A stretch of 64,000 bases of DNA, taken from assembly GCF_000346465.2 (NCBI RefSeq), contig NC_034013.1:16923624-16987623 (forward strand), written 5' to 3'. Shown here piece by piece: positions 10,880 through 21,960 of the stretch (its first letter is position 1; each line of letters begins with the position of its first letter). The notes under the pieces are model-generated. The model saw only the letters and a program-made list of their open reading frames with translations, was not told where the DNA came from and made no database searches. This stretch comes from Prunus persica (lineage: Eukaryota > Streptophyta > Magnoliopsida > Rosales > Rosaceae). The translations under genes and the position numbers were made by a program.

Positions 10880-12640
10880 GGAGTCTAATCAAATTGGGGA
10901 GGGTGGGACATCAAGGGGTAGTTCCAGCTTGAATCGTGCCCCACCCAATAAGACGACAATGCTTCTCAACTCGCCGACTGAATGCAATTCCTCTGCTGGT
11001 GCAAACTGGAGAGGTGAGTTGCAACTTTGCCAAATCATTCCTTACAGCAATAACCCTAGCCCCTGTAGACATGGATCCTATATTCAACATCAGGATCTCA
11101 CCCTTGGCCAGCTTTGAGACCTTTCCTTGCTTCTCCGACCCCTTTGTTCTGACCCCCAGAAGCCTTCTCAACAGGAAGAAGTTAAGTACACCAAATATTT
11201 GTTAACATCCATTTCTGATCAACAAAGATTTGTCTAGTTTGGGATGCGAAAACATAAAAGGATTCAAAAGAATAAATACAATACAAAAACCCAATATATT
11301 CCAAAAGAAGACGAGGATGCACAAACACAAATTTGCTCATGACTGAGGATGCACAAACACAAATTTGCTCAATTTGCTTAGAAACATCATCTACTTAAGT
11401 TTCATTAGCTTTCAGAAACTAAGAAAATAAAAAAAATAAAGAGATCATGACTGAGGATGCATATAAACACACCTTTGCTCAATTTCCTTGGAAACATCAT
11501 CTACTGAAGTTTCATCAGCTTTAAGAAATTAAGAAAATAAAGAAATAAAGAGCCTTGCAGCTGCAGTCATTTACCTCAAGCTCAACAAATACTTCAGGGA
11601 GAGATCCAACTTCACCAAGAACTTGACCCACTAGCCTATCAGCACGTGTCAAAGTAGGATCCATGGTCGTTCCAACTCCAATGAGACCTCCTGGAACCGC
11701 AAATTGCAACTAATTTTGCTCAGCATACAATGAAACTATTATAGAATATATTGGCGTGCATTTTATGTTTCCACTCTCGTCCTTAACAACAATCCCAGGA
11801 CAAACCTCGATATATTGGTTCATTTTCAAGACACCCTGCAAAAGACACAATGTCAATTATGGTATTCGTGAACTATAGCATTTATGGAATATAAATCTTT
11901 CAAAAAACACCAAATTCTTAGGTCCAAATCAAGAGCAGGTATGCACATTTCATAACCCAAAACTCCACCAAGAAAGTAAAATGGTATTGGGCAAGCAAAG
12001 CAGGTTTTAAAACAAAAAAGAAAAAACAAAAAGTCCAATACAGGAACATGATATAGTTTAAGCACTGTCGACACTTTTGACAAAACTCAACAATAAAAAC
12101 ATACCCTGAGGATGCTTCCACCAGCCACTCCACCTCTTATCTCATTGACCTCGAACCCAGGTTTATTGACATCAAAAGAACGGATAACAATCATATTGGG
12201 AGGTGAGATAAAGTTCCTTTCTGGAAAGGGGATCTTTTTGACGATGTACTCGCAAACAACATCAATATTATACTTCAACTGAGCAGAAATTGGCACCACT
12301 GGTGCATTATCAGCTATGGTTCCCTGGTACAAAAAATGTTGAATGATATAATTAGCAGACTGAAACTAAAAACCCCGAGAAAAAAGGATTCATTGGAACT
12401 TACCTAAATAAACTTCTGGATTGCCTCATGCTGATTGATGGCCACATTCTCCTGAATCAGGTCAACTTTATTTTGAAGGATAATAATATGTTGCAGACAC
12501 ATAATTTCAACAGCAGCCAGATGCTCAGAAGTTTGTGGTTGGGGACAGCTTTCGTTCGCAACATTGAGAAGTAAGGCTCCATCCATAATGGTGGCACCAT
12601 TAAGCATAGTATAGTGGCCATAAGAATATCGTGACAAAAT
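10880..12640 (-). pseudogene. eIF2-gamma pseudogene, middle to 3' exons
   Basis: Minus-strand exons follow eIF2-gamma in order: [14 protein letters not shown] to [10 protein letters not shown] (about 12402-12640), [15 protein letters not shown] to [10 protein letters not shown] (about 12100-12325), [17 protein letters not shown] to YAEQN (about 11710-11838), [18 protein letters not shown] to FVELEVN (about 11565-11709), and [15 protein letters not shown] to RLIGWG (about 10915-11175). Three disabling changes are visible. The Gln codon closing the QKFI exon is TAG, a TAG follows YAEQN, and an extra C shifts the frame just before the expected C-terminal DVPPCP. Splice sites are largely kept, so this was a genomic copy rather than a processed one. 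Confidence 0.85.
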
Positions 12641-12821
12641 CAAATCTAGATAAAAATCCAATTCCGTCATTTGTATGCAACCATTGCATTCAGAGTCAAC
12701 AAACAAATTGCTGAGGGAGGTAATGGAGCTCAAAGTAGGAGGTATATATATATAAACTTTATCTAACTATACTTGATGGAAAAAGATAATGACGTCCATT
12801 CCATGGCTTAGTGAAGAAAGA

Positions 12822-13180
12822 GGGCTGCCTCCATTCCATGTAACAAAGTAGAAGAAGAGTGAGAGAGACAGAGAGAGGGCTGCCACGATCCATGGTGTAG
12901 GATTGCTTAGAAAACCACAACCTTCACTTTATGAATTCAAGCTCTATGTCTCATGATATATAACATCCAACAAACACACCACAACCTAAGCATACAAACT
13001 TATTACAATTAAGCTAGCACCGAAGCACAATTCATTCTATAGGAATTAAAATCCAGCCAAGTTTAAAATAACATCCAAGCAACAAATTAAGTCATAAAAT
13101 TCAAGCATATGCATAGCTAGATCTTACTTAGATAAGAGTAGTCCATAAGATCTTATTTATATGTAGTAGTCCATAAGATC
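12822..13180. repeat. Long inverted repeat, left arm (359 bp)
   Basis: Reads from GGGCTGCCTCCATTCCATG to AGTAGTCCATAAGATC. It is the near-identical reverse complement of 13667-14025, and both arms are 359 bp by hand count. No coding potential was seen. Confidence 0.9.
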
Positions 13181-13406
13181 TCTGAGGCCTCTCTCTTTCG
13201 TACCTCTCTTCGGTGAACGCGGCTTTCTTTCTGGTTTGAGAAGCGAACACGGGATTGAGAGCTGAAGGGGCTTTAGTTCTGAAAAATCGTATACGATCAT
13301 CAAAATCGGAGTCGCTAACACCCATTTTGAGTTGCCTCGTCCTTAGAGTCAAGCTGGATCTTCATTCTACGATAAATCTGCCTGCTGATGTTCAAGTGGG
13401 CTGCGG
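13181..13406. mobile_element. LTR-like fragment left of the assembly gap
   Basis: Matches 18761-18988 (TCTGAGGCC start, then the GTATACGATCATC region) nearly base for base up to the gap. It has a one-base deletion near 13390 relative to the other copies. It lies in the loop of the long inverted repeat. Confidence 0.6.
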
Positions 13407-13506
13407 NNNNNNNNNNNNNNNNNNNNNNNNNNNNNNNNNNNNNNNNNNNNNNNNNNNNNNNNNNNNNNNNNNNNNNNNNNNNNNNNNNNNNNNNNNNNNN
13501 NNNNNN
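13407..13506. other. Assembly gap (100 N)
   Basis: Exactly 100 N, the usual placeholder for a gap of unknown size. It sits between the inverted repeat arms, inside a copy of an element that also occurs at 18758-19739. This is a typical place for assembly collapse. Confidence 0.99.
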
Positions 13507-13666
13507 TCTTGGCACACAAGCCATCAAAGGTAATAGCAAAAAATAAAAGAATAAATCGAATTCACTCTTTTTTTCTCTGGTCTTAAATAATACAATTAAT
13601 TTGGTTTTTATTGAATTTAATTAGGGATGCAAGAATGGAAAGTTTGTTTGAGGTGATCTAAGAAGG

Positions 13667-14025
13667 GATCTTATGGACTACTACATATAAATAAGATCTG
13701 ATGGACTACTCTTATCTAAGTAAGATCTAGCTATGCATATGCTTGAATTTTATGACTTAATTTGTTGCTTGGATGTTATTTTAAACTTGGTTGGATTTTA
13801 ATTCCTATGGAATGAATTGTGCTTCGGTGCTAGCTTAATTGTAATAAGTTTGTATGCTTAGGTTGTGGTGTGTTTCCTGGATGTTATATATCATGAGACA
13901 TAGAGCTTGAATTCATAAAGTGAAGGTTGTGGTTTTCTAAGCAATCCTACACCATCGATCGTGGCAGCCCTCTCTCTATCTCTCTCACTCTTCTTCTACT
14001 TTGTTACATGGAATGGAGGCAGCCC
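13667..14025. repeat. Long inverted repeat, right arm (359 bp)
   Basis: Reverse complement of 12822-13180 with only a few differences (for example a CT run variation near 13975 and a 1-3 base change near the inner end). It ends in GGAATGGAGGCAGCCC. No matching 9- or 8-base target duplication was seen immediately outside the arms. Confidence 0.9.
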
Positions 14026-14346
14026 AGCAGCCCTCTCTAACCAACGTAATGCAGAAGTATGTTGAAACATCAAAATTACCATAATAATAAATACTACTCT
14101 TCAATCAAATCGAACTCTTTGAACATTTTGAATGGTATCCTATATTGCCAAGAACATCCCTACAAAGATTTTTATCTAACGTTGCAGATATGCCTCCCTT
14201 AACCAACTCCATGCAGCCAAGAATTGCACATTACACTGCCTAGCCCAAGTACTGAGCAAAAAAAAAACAAAGTACGCAAGAATTAACATTACAAATTTAT
14301 CAAGAGGAAAATAAGAAGAGATAGAAATCAAAGCAAAGGGCGGTAC

Positions 14347-14465
14347 CTTTCGGGGTCAGGAGGCACGAGTTCACCATGGGCAGGAGAGAAGAGATCGCGA
14401 CATCGCGACATCGCTTGAGGGATTTGAGACAGCTTTTTCAGCGACTGTGGCTCCACTGGCTCCAT
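14347..14465 (-). pseudogene. PRL1: PRL1 first-exon fragment
   Basis: On the minus strand an ATG-initiated exon reads MEPVEPQSLKKLS, a divergent stretch, then LFSPAHGELVPPDPE, and ends at a GT donor (GAAAG then GTACCG). This matches the N-terminus of plant PLEIOTROPIC REGULATORY LOCUS 1, a WD40 protein of the NineTeen complex. The segment between is scrambled: a small deletion and a tandem GATGTCGC duplication replace the expected KSLKR-like residues. No WD40 exons were found downstream on this strand. It is probably a captured or duplicated fragment. Confidence 0.6.
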
Positions 14466-15485
14466 CTCTAAGGTAGGCCCAGGTATCGTCTTCTATATTC
14501 TGGCGATGCTGTCTGGGTTTTAAGGCCAGTCGCTTCTCACTCTGAGCCCTAGTTGGAGGGGGAAGCGATGAGAGAGAGACGAGAAAGTGCCCTGACTATT
14601 TTAGGAAACGGCGAATTTCTAATTTAGTAGGGTTTAGTTTTTTTTAATTAAAAAAATTTAACTAATAAAAAATATAGAAAATATTATCTCCTTAAAAAAG
14701 AACTAATATAATTTTAACGATGCGGTTATTCACATCAGCTGCCATGTAAGATGATATTAAAATGTGGTAGATTTATGTGGTAAACATAGCATCACCGTTT
14801 GGTAATTTACATATTTCTTCCTCCCTTTCAGAAAAAAAAAAAACATATTTCTTCCAACAATATGAACTAGTGCTGAAATTAGAATTTCTCTAAAAATCCT
14901 TGGATTTATTATGCTTCAATATGTTTTGTGGCATCCGATTTAGTTGCAAGTCATCTGCCCTAGTTACCTACTAGCAAAAGGTGCCAAGCGATGCTGCGGG
15001 TTTTAAAATTGCGTGAAATGTGTATAAAGTGAAGAAAATAGGCAGGGAACATCTCAACTACCCAATTGCCAAAACACTCAAAGGGTTTACCAACATGTTC
15101 AAATATTGTAATCATCTAAACCTATCATTACAACACCAAATTAACACCAACCAATTGTCAATTGATGCCATTAGCTAATTCCTATGCTCTATTCACAAAA
15201 CTTAAAACAATTAATTGAAATTTCAGCAAAGAAACTCACCCCTTAGTTAACAGAACTGAAAACACCAACCAAACCACTCTATCCAAAGCAACGAAAGACC
15301 ACCTGCAAAATATCAAAAGAAAACATGGTTTTAAAAAAAAGAAGAAAAAGGAAGAAAAGTCGGAGAAGAAATTAGCTTGAGTATTTCATGCATGCACAAT
15401 CTTTTCATTAAACCAAAAAATTAGCTTGAGCAAAATCTGTACAGAAAGAAACCACAGGGAAAATGTATGTAATTGAGTTCCTTAC

Positions 15486-15577
15486 CTCTCCACAACATTA
15501 AATATAAATCTTTGCTTGTCAAAGAATAGCAACACTGAAGGAGATGTATCCTGCGTAACCATTCCAGTCCCTAGCAA
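15486..15577 (-). pseudogene. tRNase Z (ELAC2-like) exon fragment
   Basis: A minus-strand exon bounded by TTTGCAG and GTAAGG encodes LLGTGMVTQDTSPSV and LLFFDKQRFIFN, then VVE. This is the start of the long-form tRNase Z metallo-beta-lactamase domain, which removes tRNA 3' trailers. The usual residues after RFIFN (AGEG in the family, from memory) are changed here to VVE. No neighbouring exons with the HxHxDH motif could be found. It is an isolated exon inside the 4.8-kb insertion and most likely a dead capture. Confidence 0.65.
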
Positions 15578-17284
15578 CTGCAAAGAGTAGAAGCATGGCC
15601 AAATTATTAGCCCATGAAAAGGAAACAAACAATAGAACCAAACTCTGCATTCTGAAATTAGGATATACAAACTTTCTTAGTTTTCAATAAGTCTCCATTC
15701 AACGCAAAAATCAGCAAAAATCTGCTTGGTAAATCAAACCCACAAACAAAAAAATTATGAATTTTAACTTTTCTGAATTCTTTCTCGTCATCACTAATGT
15801 CCACAAACAAAATTCCAATTTAGAAGTCAGATTTTCAAATCCCACATATTTCCTAAACCAGTCTTCTTCAAGTCAACTATGTTAAAACATTGCAATCAGT
15901 TCCTAGAATCACACTCCCAAATTTTCTTTCCCCTACCAAAACAAAAATTATCAAATTCAAATCCCGTGTCCCATAAACCAGTATAAGAACGAATTTGAAT
16001 TGAAACCCTGTAGTAAAAGAACAAACATATCTTTAAACAGAGCTACCCAAATAGCAGCATATCCTGCTTACCAAAACAGAGCTATCCTAAACCCTGTAAC
16101 AAAAGAACCAGCATTTCCAAATACCGATTTTCAGGGTTTACCAACTAATTTTTAATAACCAAACAGAAAAACCTACCAAAAGCAATCATATAGTATTTTA
16201 ATAACTAAATTGTTTAACCTGATTTCATCAAAATAATAACACAATCAAATCAATTTCAGTATTTGGATAATTTTTTTTTATGAATTAGCACATCATTCAC
16301 ACATAATTCGTGGAATCTGATTAACCAATTTGTGCATTTGCTTAAATTGGATTGAAGTTTTCTTGTCGATCAACAATCACTCATTTACCAACATAGATGC
16401 CGAGAAATTGTCTTCTTGTTGATCAACCTCATGTATTAAAAATCAATTCCTTGTTTGAAGCCCAAAAGTTTTTAATTTAAAATAAAATATGACAAAAGTC
16501 TCAAAACAATCCAAATCTAAAGCAAAATCATCAACCAGTTCAATCAAAAGCAACAATTAAAGGCTGAGATAGCCAGAATACCTCAGTTTTAATGATTCAA
16601 AACGAAAAACATAGAAAATAAACTCTGCAAGCAACAAAATCCCAAAAAGACGATGACTAAACAAATTATACTAATATAATCAATAACAATTTTCCATTTT
16701 TTCCTGTAAAGTAAAAAATGGAGAATTTCAAAAACTCATCTCAAAGTCCTCATTCACAATCTCGATCCTTAATTAATCAGAAAAATTTACTAATATGGTA
16801 TGAAAGTTAAAAAATGAAGAAGAAAAAATACCCAGGAATCCAATAAAAGTAGCAAATCAATTGAAGTATTATAAAGTGATTCTTTAGTTCTAACCTTTGT
16901 AAGCATATTATTTGATTAAAAGAGTTTTCATGTTTTGTTGTCTCAGTAATTAAGAGAGAGAGTGATTTTTCAGTTCTAAGTATTGTTATTACTCTACCTA
17001 TCATCACAACAACAAATTAACAACCCATTACAGCAGCAAAATCATTACAAATTGTCGAAATTGGCATGCTTACTTTCCCACGACAACTATATTAACTACA
17101 ACAGATCATCACAGCAGTAGAATCAATTTGGGCAAGGAATCAAAGGATTCAACAACATGCTCAGAAACCCATGAGCAAGCCATTAATTCGTTAAACATTA
17201 CTACATTAGACACTGACAAATAATCAAAATGGGTACAAAATTTATTAATTAGAAAAAATAAAATATAAACGGGAGGGAACAAAC

Positions 17285-17461
17285 CTCATTAATGGCAAGC
17301 ACTTGCCACAATATTAAGTCTAATGCAAAAGTCACCGATGAAGATTTGGGATCACAAAGGCTGAGCTGAACGATTATGCCCAGAGCTTCATTCCGTAAAT
17401 CTTGGGGAGCTCATAAAATCCTGTAGGGAGCTTCCTCCAAACAACCTGGTACTGGTGGAAA
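17285..17461 (-). other. Exon-like stretch, unrecognised
   Basis: A minus-strand interval flanked by an AG acceptor (TGTTGCAG) and a GT donor (GTTTGTTCC), 177 bp, more GC-balanced than its surroundings. All frames are short or interrupted; one reads ALGIIVQLSLCDPKSSS, another YQVVWRKLPTGFYELPKIYG. I could not assign it. It may be an untranslated or decayed exon of the captured gene that gave the tRNase Z exon. Confidence 0.25.
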
Positions 17462-18757
17462 CTGCAACACAAAAAGACACCTTAATTGCAGCTCAAACAT
17501 GTAAATGCAATTTCATATCTATTCATAAACTTCCAAATCTTAAACCAAATTGACCTGATAGTTTCGGCCCACTGAATCACACTGTTTTTTTTTCAAATCA
17601 CAAAAAAAAAAGATCCTATACTCGTCCTGTCATACTTTAATTTGACAGTTTCGTATAATATAAAACTTCTAAAAAGAATTTGCAATGTTAGCAAAGCCAG
17701 CAGATGATTTTATTCTACAGAACATAAATAAAGAATTGATACAAAAGCATTCTAGATCTGTCCGCAGCTAGAAACAATAAAGATATACACCAAAGCAAAT
17801 AGCATATGCTAGAAACAATGGAAATGCATTATATATTTGAACAAAGCAACTGACCCTAAGGAGGTTTTTCTAGACAATCTAGACTCCCCTAGGTTACTGC
17901 TCAGGGATTTACAAAACATTCACAATGTTGGTCAATGCTGAGACTTTGCAAGTCATTAACGAACAGAATTGGACCTTCTCAAATTATTTAAACCATAAGG
18001 CGAGCCAGTTTTACTGTCTGATAGGCTAAAGCCTTTACTCTGACAACGGTCCCAAATGACCTCAACCATGTTGTGTGCTGTTGTTATACCCAGGTATGTT
18101 TTGCATTTAGTATTTTCATCAAACCAATGTCTTTTTTTCTCTCTTTAATCAATCTAAATGGTCTGTGACTACAATTTTCTTTTAAAGAGATAAAAATCAT
18201 CCATCTCATACATAACTTAAGTCAATTTATAAATAAAACTTTCCCTCTGTCAGATTAGTTTCCTTTTGTTTATCTTAAATTACACTCTGTTTGTTCTTGA
18301 AGAAAAGCCCTTTTAAACAATTAACTTGTCCACTATAAACCTAAAGAAAATTAAACCCATTTTCACATGGTGCCGTTATTCCTATGCTCTATTAACAGAA
18401 AGATCAAATTCATGCAAGCAAATTGAACACTTTGCTAAAGCAAAACAGAAATTAACCAACATTAAGAAAAGAAAAGAAAAACAAATCCCAACTGACAAAG
18501 AGCCAGCCAAAAAAAATCTCCCATTCTTATCTCCCAACAATCCCAACTGAATCTAAAATATGGTTCTGGTTGTATCAACAACTCCAACCAGATAATAAAG
18601 GTAGTTTTCAAACTTAGAAAGAGAGAGAATTAAAATTCGGAAATCAAACACCCAAATTGAGAAACCCTAACAAACAATGATTTGACGGGAAATTTAAAAA
18701 CCAACCCACTGAGAACTATGCAGACTTACCTTGTCCGAGAATTAGAGAAGACGACTA

Positions 18758-19300
18758 TGATCTCTGAGGCCTCTCTCTTTCGTACCTCTCTTCGGTGAAC
18801 GCGGCTTTCTTTCTGGTTTGAGAAGCGAACACGGGATTGAGAGCTGAAGGGGCTTTAGTTCTGAAAAATCGTATACGATCATCAAAATCGGAGTCGCTAA
18901 CACCCATTTTGAGTTGCCTCGTCCTTAGAGTCAAGCTGGATCTTCATTCTACGATAAATCTGCCTGCTGATTGTTCAAGTGGGCTGCGGGCGAAGGGAAT
19001 AAACCCCGAGCGGGATCAGAGGGCACCTCCCCCCTCAAAAAGGAGGGGGAACTCTGAGCCCACGCAGGATACATGACCGACACTGAGCACTGCAGCAGCG
19101 AGCGGGTTAGCCAAGCAGCAGCTTCTTACGGGACGAGAACCGAACTGAGAAAGAGGTCTATGTAGCTGTTCATCAGGGCAAAAATGCCATTATACTGAAC
19201 ATAACTAAGAGAGCAACCAGTCAAGCAGGGGCACAAACGTCATTTCACTATTCCTAAGCTACAGTCTATGAACAGTCTAGGAACAGTGACTCCGGGATCA
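18758..19300. mobile_element. LTR-like unit (TGATC...GATCA), first copy
   Basis: A 543-bp unit begins TGATCTCTGAGG and ends CCGGGATCA, so it has TG...CA ends and short imperfect terminal inversion (TGATCTCTGAG against TGATCCCGGAG). These are features of a solo LTR or small retroelement terminus. It contains a GTATAC palindrome and no open protein-coding domain. The same 5' part occurs next to the assembly gap at 13181. No clear target duplication was seen, so the class is uncertain. Confidence 0.45.
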
Positions 19301-19305
19301 GTTTT

Positions 19306-19739
19306 AAATCGTATACGATCATCAAAATCGGAGTCGCTAACACCCATTTTGAGTTGCCTCGTCCTTAGAGTCAAGCTGGATCTTCATTCTACGATAAATC
19401 TGCCTGCTGATTGTTCAAGTGGGCTGCGGGCGAAGGGAATAAACCCCGAGCAGGATCAGAGGGCACCTCCCCCCCAAAAAGGAGGGGGAACTCTGAGCCC
19501 ACGCAGGATACATGACCGACACTGAGCACTGCAGCAGCGAGCGGGTTAGCCAAGCAGCAGCTTCTTACGGGACGAGAACCGAACTGAGAAAGAGGGCTAT
19601 GTAGCTGTTCATCAGGGCAAAAATGCCATTATACTGAACATAACTAAGAGAGCAACCAGTCAAGCAGGGGCACAAACGTCATTTCACTATTCCTAAGCTA
19701 CAGTCTATGAACAGTCTAGGAACAGTGTCTCCGGGATCA
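19306..19739. repeat. Tandem second copy of the LTR-like unit (440-bp period)
   Basis: Starting at AAATCGTATACGATCATC, this repeats 18866-19300 with about 99% identity and lacks the first 108 bp of the unit. Both copies are followed by GTTTTA. The 440-bp period fits a local tandem duplication rather than two independent insertions. Confidence 0.85.
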
Positions 19740-20514
19740 GTTTTAGTATATATATAATTTTGTAAATCAAAATTGATATTTTTGATCATGAATTGTGGAT
19801 GAGTCAAAATTGATACTGTTGCATACATTGGTAACCTTGTCAAATTGACAGAGATAAAGAACAACCGAGGAAAAGAGCCCATTTGAATTCAAAAAATCAG
19901 GCCTTTCTTCATTCGGTAAATTCTGCTTTTTTTTCTGTTTTCCTTACAAAATATCTTATGTATTCATTTACTCAAAGTCATGGTATTTGCTAGTGGATCT
20001 GAAATTGCTTGTTAAAAAATGGCCATCTCTTTCCTTGGTGCTGGTGGTATATAAACTGCAAGTATGCAATTAATCCAGGGTCTAAAGGCTCAAAGCTCAA
20101 AGTCAAGGCATTTGCTAATGGATCTGAGAATTAGAGAATTTGGTTACCTGGGATGTAGACATGTACCGCGTAGTTCACTTCCACGTGAGGAAAGTTCCCA
20201 ACTCTGCTGGGCTGAGCTTTTGGTGAGAAGTCCAGAAATCCTTCACAGTTCAAACATCAAACACTTAGTCGACAGCAGGATCGAAAGTTCAAAACCATTC
20301 CAAACCAAGGCAAAAAGAGAGAAAATTGATTGGAATTAGTAGTTACCAAAGGAATTGGGGCTGCTGAGCAGTAACAGAGGAGAGCTTGATTCTTCGGAGC
20401 TGTTGAGCTCTGGTGGTGGCAGTGGAATTATATATAAAAGTATATTCAAAGCGTACATGTCTATTCAAAGCGTATAGGGAAGGAAATTATACACACACAA
20501 AAAGTATATTCAAA

Positions 20515-20825
20515 GCGTATAGCCGTGCGGCTATACTAATTAAATATATATTTTTATTTAAACAGTATTGCCGTACGGCTATACTCCTTAAATATATTTT
20601 TTAATTGAAATAGTATCGCCGCTTTGCTATACTCTTTCAATATATTTTTTTTATCTAAATAGTACAGCCGAGCGGCTATATGCAATTGGATTTTTTTTAT
20701 TTAAATCATAAAGCCGCGCGGCTATACTCGAGAGTAACATTTTTTATTTAAATTGTATAGCCGTGCGGCCGAACCGCTCAGATATATTTTTATTTTACTA
20801 GTATAGCCGAACGGCTATACTCTAC
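20515..20825. repeat. Palindrome array, copy B
   Basis: Seven units of the TATAGCCGNNCGGCTATA type with AT-rich spacers, at the homologous place to 1950-2235. Arms are damaged in some units (for example GCCGCTTTGC near 20615), while intact units carry TG, TA, AG, CG and AA centres. The unit number differs from copy A. Confidence 0.9.
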
Positions 20826-20829
20826 GCAT

Positions 20830-21010
20830 CCCTTACACCGTTGTTGGGGAAGAAGATGGAATGAGCAGAAGGCATTTTTCGTACTCGTCCTTGGTCTCCG
20901 CCATCACCGAGTCTTTGGTGAAGTTGAAATCTAAGTCCGTGTAAAACAAATTAAAATAACATTACCCAAGTTAAGTGGCAAGCTTAATTAGAAAAAAAAG
21001 CTCTTTTGAT
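20830..21010 (-). pseudogene. Early nodulin-like exon 2/intron fragment, block B
   Basis: Counterpart of 2244-2445 without the internal 36-bp duplication. It matches the 5' part of exon 2 and intron 1 of the intact gene at 22602-23336. It lacks the SINE-like insertion present in the intact gene's intron. Confidence 0.8.
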
Positions 21011-21032
21011 ACAAAGGATATTGCAGGAGGTT

Positions 21033-21063
<31 letters not shown>

Positions 21064-21165
21064 CGACAGTAGGTTTTCTTTAAAGTCAGGAAAAGAAAAT
21101 CTATATAAAAAAAATAGGGCCCGCCTAGCCGCCGCCTAGGCCGATTTTTCGAAAAAGACTATCTA

Positions 21166-21960
21166 TTAGGTCAGGGCAAGGCATAGAAGTGTTAAAGAAT
21201 GAGTTTCTGTTGATCTCCAAAGTCCAACACAACAATCTTGTAAAGCTCATGGGTTGCTGCATTACAGATGATGAGAAGTTGATGCGAAACAAAAGCTTGG
21301 ATATGATATTATTGGGTTAGTTTCACTGACCCTTTATGTTTGGCTGCAATATTTTCTCATTGTTACCTATCTTTCTTCAATATCCTTGATAATGTCTGAG
21401 CTCTTCCTATCATAGTATGCCCAACTCAGGGGAACTATTGATTTCATTTCTAATGGCAATGAGAGGAGCAGTGCTTGATTGGGCTAAACGCTTCAACATT
21501 ATTCAAGGTGTTGCTAGAGGACTTGTTTATCTCCACCATGATTCCTGTTTGAAGGTGTTGGATGAGAAGATGAGCCCAAAATTTTCAGATTTTGGATTCG
21601 CACGTATCTTTCAAGGGAGACAGAATCTAGCAAACACTCAATCAGAAGGTTGTGGGAACTCTGTAAGAATCATTTCTTTCCTATTATCAGAATTGTTATT
21701 TCCCAACTAAAATTGTGTAATATGCTTTTTAGCATGTTATTTTAGGAATAATAATAAGTCAGTGGATAATGAATTTCCTGTGCAGTGTGCGGCTATATGT
21801 CCCTGGAGTATGCCTGCCATGGGCGGGGTATTTTCTGAAAAATCTCATGTATATAGCTTCGGGGTCTTGCTATTGAAGATTATTGGTGACAGAAAAAATA
21901 CCAGCTTCTCCTATATTTACCTTCCAAAGCTCAGTCTATCCTCTACCACAGTATGACAAT
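21166..21960 (+). pseudogene. Receptor-like kinase fragment, block B
   Basis: Pieces of a plant receptor-kinase domain: LMGCCITDDEKLM region (about 21200-21300), [20 protein letters not shown] then YLHHDSC joined directly to [21 protein letters not shown] (21417-21660), and GGVFSEKSHVYSFGVLLLKI (about 21815-21880). The catalytic HRD loop has been deleted between HHDSC and the DEKM segment, while the DFG motif survives. Extracellular and transmembrane exons are absent. It could not be an active kinase. Confidence 0.8.

Larger units (their letters stand above)
14971..19757. mobile_element. 4.8-kb insertion splitting block B
   Basis: Defined by comparison with uninterrupted copy A. Contents are AT-rich DNA, a tRNase Z exon (15486-15577, minus), another spliceable exon-like stretch (17285-17461, minus), a potential donor at 18726 and, at the right end, an LTR-like unit with a tandem duplication. 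No transposase or reverse transcriptase was found and no clear terminal repeats were seen. It could be a non-autonomous element that captured gene fragments, or a composite of several insertions. Confidence 0.6.
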
